Of a DNA stretch of 64,000 nt, positions 61,077-64,000 are shown piece by piece. Numbering within the stretch: the first letter of the stretch is position 1; each line of letters begins with the position of its first letter. A model generated the notes under the pieces. The model saw nothing but the letters and a program-made list of their open reading frames with translations. It did no database searches and had not been told where the DNA came from. A program made the position numbers and the translations under genes. Origin of the DNA: an uncultured Pseudomonadota bacterium (GTDB taxonomy: Bacteria > Pseudomonadota > Gammaproteobacteria > Steroidobacterales > Steroidobacteraceae); contig CAMLGF010000003.1 in assembly GCA_946479515.1 (NCBI GenBank), forward strand, positions 90,338 to 154,337, given 5' to 3'.

Positions 61077-62495
61077 CTAGGGCGCGCGCAAGGGCGCGAG
61101 CACCAGTGCGTTGCCGCGGCGCAGGCGCAGCACCAGGGTGCCGCCGCGCCTGGCTGCGTCGCGCAGTTCCTTGAGATTGGCGATGGTCTGGCGATTCACG
61201 CCCTCGATGCGGTCGCCCTTGCGCAGCGAGCTGGCGGCGGCGCTGCGCGGCTCGACGGCGCGCACTTCCACGCCCCCGCCCGAGGCATCTGCCAGGGTCG
61301 CGCCCTCGAGGCCCGGATGAATGACGCCGGTTTCACCGGCCGCGGCGAGACTGCCGCGCGTATCGGCCGCGGTTCTGGCGGCGGGCGGTTCGTCGATCAC
61401 GGCGGTCAGCGTCAGCGATTTGCGCTCGCGGATGAGCACCACGGTGAGCTTGTCGCCCACGCGCGAGAGACCGATGGCATTGCGCAGCTCGCTGTTGGAC
61501 TTGATGCTCTGGCCATTGATGTGGGTGATGACGTCACCGGGCTTGATGCCGGCTTTCTCCGCGGCTGAGCCTTCGCTCACCTGCGAGACCAGCACGCCCT
61601 GGGTGCTGGGGATGTTGAGCGACTTGGCCATGTCCGGCGTCAGCGAGTAGATGCTCACGCCCAGCAGGCCGCGCTTCACCGAGCCGTACTTGATGAGCTG
61701 GTCCATGATGCTGCGCGCCATGTTCACCGGAATGGCGAAGCCAATGCCGATGTTGCCGCCCGAGCGCGACAGGATGGCGCTGTTGATGCCCACGAGCTCA
61801 CCCTTGAGATTGACCAGCGCGCCGCCCGAGTTGCCGGGGTTGATGGACGCGTCGGTCTGGATGAAATCCTCGTAACCATCCGGATTCAGCCCCGAGCGCC
61901 CCAGCCCGCTGACGATGCCCGAGGTCACCGTGTGCTGCAGGCCGAAAGGATTGCCTATGGCGATGACGAAGTCGCCCTGCTCGAGCTTCGACGAGTCGCC
62001 CAGCGCGACCTGGGTGAGACTGTCGGCCGGCACCTTGACCACGGCGACGTCGGACGGCACGTCGCTGCCCACCACGGTGGCGGTCAGGTCGCGGCCATCC
62101 TGCAAGGTGACGGTGATTTCAGTGGCGTTATCAATGACATGGGCATTTGTAACGATGTAGCCGTTTTTTGCATCAAAGATGACGCCGGAGCCCGCGCTCT
62201 GGAACTGTCGCTCGCGAGGACCCATGTCGGGAATGTCGAAGAAACGCTTGAAGAAGGGATCGTCGAGCAGCGGATTCTGCGGCGTCCGTTCGCGAATGGT
62301 GCCGCGCGTGGCGATGTTCACCACGGCGGGCGCGACCCGCTTGACCATCGGTGCGAGTGACGGCACCGGGGTTTCACCCACGGCGGCGGGCAGCGCGGCA
62401 TCGGCCGCCGTCGACGCCAATGTGGCGATGGCGGCGATCGTGAACAACCAGGCCGCAACCCGCCGGCGGGCGAAGGCGTTTCCAGTGAATGACAT
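61077..62495 (-). CDS. degQ: Periplasmic serine protease of the DegP/DegQ (Do) family
   Basis: A 472-residue protein (ATG 62495) with an N-terminal signal (AWLFTIAAIATLASTAADA). The trypsin-like triad is H119 (NAHVID), D149 (SDVAVVK) and S223 (GNSGG). Two PDZ domains follow (GVLVSQVSEGSAAEKAGIKP and VEVRAVEPRSAAASSLRKGD). It degrades or refolds misfolded periplasmic proteins. I rejected the longer frame that starts at 62912 because it runs antisense through the transaldolase start region. Confidence 0.93.
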   Translation of the reverse strand: MSFTGNAFARRRVAAWLFTIAAIATLASTAADAALPAAVGETPVPSLAPMVKRVAPAVVNIATRGTIRERTPQNPLLDDPFFKRFFDIPDMGPRERQFQSAGSGVIFDAKNGYIVTNAHVIDNATEITVTLQDGRDLTATVVGSDVPSDVAVVKVPADSLTQVALGDSSKLEQGDFVIAIGNPFGLQHTVTSGIVSGLGRSGLNPDGYEDFIQTDASINPGNSGGALVNLKGELVGINSAILSRSGGNIGIGFAIPVNMARSIMDQLIKYGSVKRGLLGVSIYSLTPDMAKSLNIPSTQGVLVSQVSEGSAAEKAGIKPGDVITHINGQSIKSNSELRNAIGLSRVGDKLTVVLIRERKSLTLTAVIDEPPAARTAADTRGSLAAAGETGVIHPGLEGATLADASGGGVEVRAVEPRSAAASSLRKGDRIEGVNRQTIANLKELRDAARRGGTLVLRLRRGNALVLAPLRAP

Positions 62496-62516
62496 GGCAA
62501 TGAGGATACTCAAACG

Positions 62517-62717
62517 ATGATCAAGTTTCTCTTGTGGCTCCTGTTGCTGGTGGTCTGTTGGCCATTGGCCATCCTGGCTCTGCTGCTCTGGCCTTTCATC
62601 TGGCTGCTGTCGTTGCCGTTCCGGCTCCTGGGCATCGCCGTGGAGGGGATTTTCGAGTTCCTGCGTGCCCTGGTGTTGCTGCCCGCGCGAATTCTGGGAT
62701 TCCGCCCCGCACGCTGA
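62517..62717 (+). CDS. Small hydrophobic membrane protein
   Basis: A 66-residue protein, almost entirely hydrophobic (LLWLLLLVVCWPLAILALLL then IWLLSLPFRLLGIAVEGIFE), with a basic C-terminal end. Likely two membrane helices. It is divergent from degQ with starts 21 bases apart. No family is recognised. Confidence 0.6.
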   Translation: MIKFLLWLLLLVVCWPLAILALLLWPFIWLLSLPFRLLGIAVEGIFEFLRALVLLPARILGFRPAR

Positions 62718-62817
62718 GGGGGTCGGACATCGCCGCGATTTGGCGGGGGTCGCCGCCGGGCGTGGAATGATTTCCCTGGCCGCGGGTCGCACAGTGGCCA
62801 GCTTCGAGGAGATCCGC

Positions 62818-63921
62818 ATGAGTGTGCCCCTGAATGCGCTGCGACGGTTGCGCGAGCTCGGCCAGAGCCTGTGGCTCGACCAGATCACGCGCGAGCTGCT
62901 CGATGACGGCACGCTCGAGCGCTACGTCCGGGAATACGGCATCACCGGCCTCACGTCGAATCCGACCATATTCGACCAGGCCATCGGCGGCGGCGCTTAC
63001 GACGCCGACATCGCGCGCCTCGCGCGCGCGGGCAAGACCGGCGAGGCCATCTTCCTCGATCTCGAGCTTGCCGATCTGCGGCGCGCGGCCGATCTCTTTC
63101 GCCCGGTGCACGAGGCCACGCACGGCATCGACGGTTGGGTATCGCTCGAGCTGTCGCCGCTGCTGGCGGCGGACACGCAGGGGTCCATCCTCGCCGCGGA
63201 GCGCATCTATCGCGAAGCGGGTCGCCACAACCTCTTCATCAAGATCCCGGGCACGCCGCAGGGCATTCCGGCCATCGAAGAATCCATCTACCGCGGCGTG
63301 CCGGTGAACGTGACACTGCTGTTCTCGCGCGAGCAGTATCTCGCGGCGGCCGGAGCCTGTCTGCGCGGCATCGAGCGCCGCATCGCCGCCGGCCGCGACC
63401 CCCGTGTCGCGTCGGTGGCGTCGCTGTTCATCAGCCGTTGGGACAGGGCCATCGCGACCACCGCGCCGGCACACCTGCGCAACAGGCTGGGAATCGCGAT
63501 CGCGCATCGCGCCTATCGCGCGTATCGCGAACTGCTGGCATCGCCCCGGTGGCTGGCGCTGCGCGCGGCAGGCGCGATTCCTCAGCGCTTGCTGTGGGCC
63601 AGCACGGGCACCAAGGACCCGTCGGCATCGGAAACGCTCTACCCCGAGGCGCTGGCCGCGCCCGAGACCATCGACACGCTGCCGGAGAAAACGCTGCTGG
63701 CGCTGGCCGAGCGGGGCAGGGTGGTGGCAGCCATGGACAGCGCCGACGCAGGGCCGGAACAAACCCTGCGGGAATTTGCGGACGCGGGCTTCGACATGGA
63801 GATGTTGGCGGGGCAGTTGCAGGCGGAAGGCGCGGCAGCGTTCCTGAAATCCTGGAATGGACTCCTGCAGCGCATCGCGGACAAGGGTGGTGCGCTGGAT
63901 GTTGCGGTGAGGCGGGCATGA
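62818..63921 (+). CDS. tal: Transaldolase
   Basis: A 367-residue enzyme of the pentose phosphate pathway. The ATG at 62818 is preceded by GAGGAG. SLWLDQITRELLDDG and TGLTSNPTIF mark the family, and the Schiff-base lysine is K142 in NLFIKIPGT. VNVTLLFSREQY and TLLFSREQYLAA, then PEKTLLALAERG, are also typical of the TalA/type-2 group. It transfers a dihydroxyacetone unit between sugar phosphates. Confidence 0.93.
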   Translation: MSVPLNALRRLRELGQSLWLDQITRELLDDGTLERYVREYGITGLTSNPTIFDQAIGGGAYDADIARLARAGKTGEAIFLDLELADLRRAADLFRPVHEATHGIDGWVSLELSPLLAADTQGSILAAERIYREAGRHNLFIKIPGTPQGIPAIEESIYRGVPVNVTLLFSREQYLAAAGACLRGIERRIAAGRDPRVASVASLFISRWDRAIATTAPAHLRNRLGIAIAHRAYRAYRELLASPRWLALRAAGAIPQRLLWASTGTKDPSASETLYPEALAAPETIDTLPEKTLLALAERGRVVAAMDSADAGPEQTLREFADAGFDMEMLAGQLQAEGAAAFLKSWNGLLQRIADKGGALDVAVRRA

Positions 63922-63967
63922 AGGAGAGGGGGCCGCGGCGAAGTGGCCCGGCCCTCGGGTAGGAGTG

Positions 63968-63992
63968 GGGGCAGGCCGCGGAGGCCTGTCCC
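63968..63992. terminator. Possible hairpin after transaldolase gene
   Basis: GGGGCAGGCC (63968-63977) can pair with GGCCTGTCCC (63983-63992) with one G-T pair around a five-base loop. The window ends before any T-tract could be judged. Confidence 0.4.
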
Positions 63993-64000
63993 GCACAGAT

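Noticed and set aside
63919..63964. ATGA-coupled mini-frame after transaldolase
   Set aside because: It would encode only about 14 residues (MKERGPRRSGPALG) and overlaps the hairpin region; no support beyond the overlap.

Overview
The window is GC-rich (roughly two thirds G+C) and densely coded on both strands. The block rpsU-yqeY-dnaG-rpoD next to divergent tsaD-folB-folK is the classic gammaproteobacterial macromolecular-synthesis neighbourhood. Lhr, MltA, UppP, bacterial-type CCA transferase, BtuB-like receptor and Deg protease all point to a Gram-negative chromosome. My inference is a gammaproteobacterium of the Xanthomonadales/Nevskiales/Steroidobacter kind. The window shows no plasmid, phage or insertion-sequence genes, no tRNA or rRNA, and no CRISPR.

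Layout. 1-6970: an AraC-type regulator cut by the window edge, a cobalamin-type radical SAM protein, an RluE-like pseudouridine synthase, a rhomboid protease, and a minus-strand operon of two GNAT enzymes, an NAD-dependent epimerase and a secreted TolB-like protein. 7094-11136: small proteins, an outer-membrane barrel, a VOC protein, and an NhaA antiporter fused to a thioredoxin-like domain. 11266-20988: a sugar-oxidation locus with two TIM-barrel isomerase/epimerases, a Gfo/Idh/MocA oxidoreductase and an MFS carrier, followed by a TonB-dependent receptor and a 1060-residue secreted protein joining a DUF1080-like domain, a cytochrome c and a beta-propeller. 21052-32043: GST with a divergent HxlR regulator and palindromic operators, MltA, oligopeptidase B, an orphan histidine ammonia-lyase with an ion transporter, an XRE regulator, MgtC and unknowns. 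32194-42403: Lhr helicase carrying an in-frame perfect palindrome, lipoproteins, a SARP/TPR regulator beside a decayed methyltransferase, an unknown three-gene operon and an MddA-like methyltransferase. 42493-49910: rpoD, dnaG, yqeY, rpsU, tsaD, folB, folK. 49960-64000: pteridine reductase, MidA, a LytS/LytTR two-component pair, a MerR regulator with a divergent methyltransferase, uppP, cca, an aminopeptidase, a GH5 glycosidase, a Deg protease and transaldolase.

The most unusual items are the 39-bp perfect inverted repeat translated inside lhr, a family of TGTCCCC/GGGGACA intergenic elements sitting at gene 3' ends (one supplies the C-terminus of the MerR regulator), the NhaA-thioredoxin fusion, and the sugar-oxidation locus with its cytochrome-propeller protein. 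Start codons were chosen by family alignment and ribosome-binding sites. Many long antisense frames were discarded as high-GC shadows.
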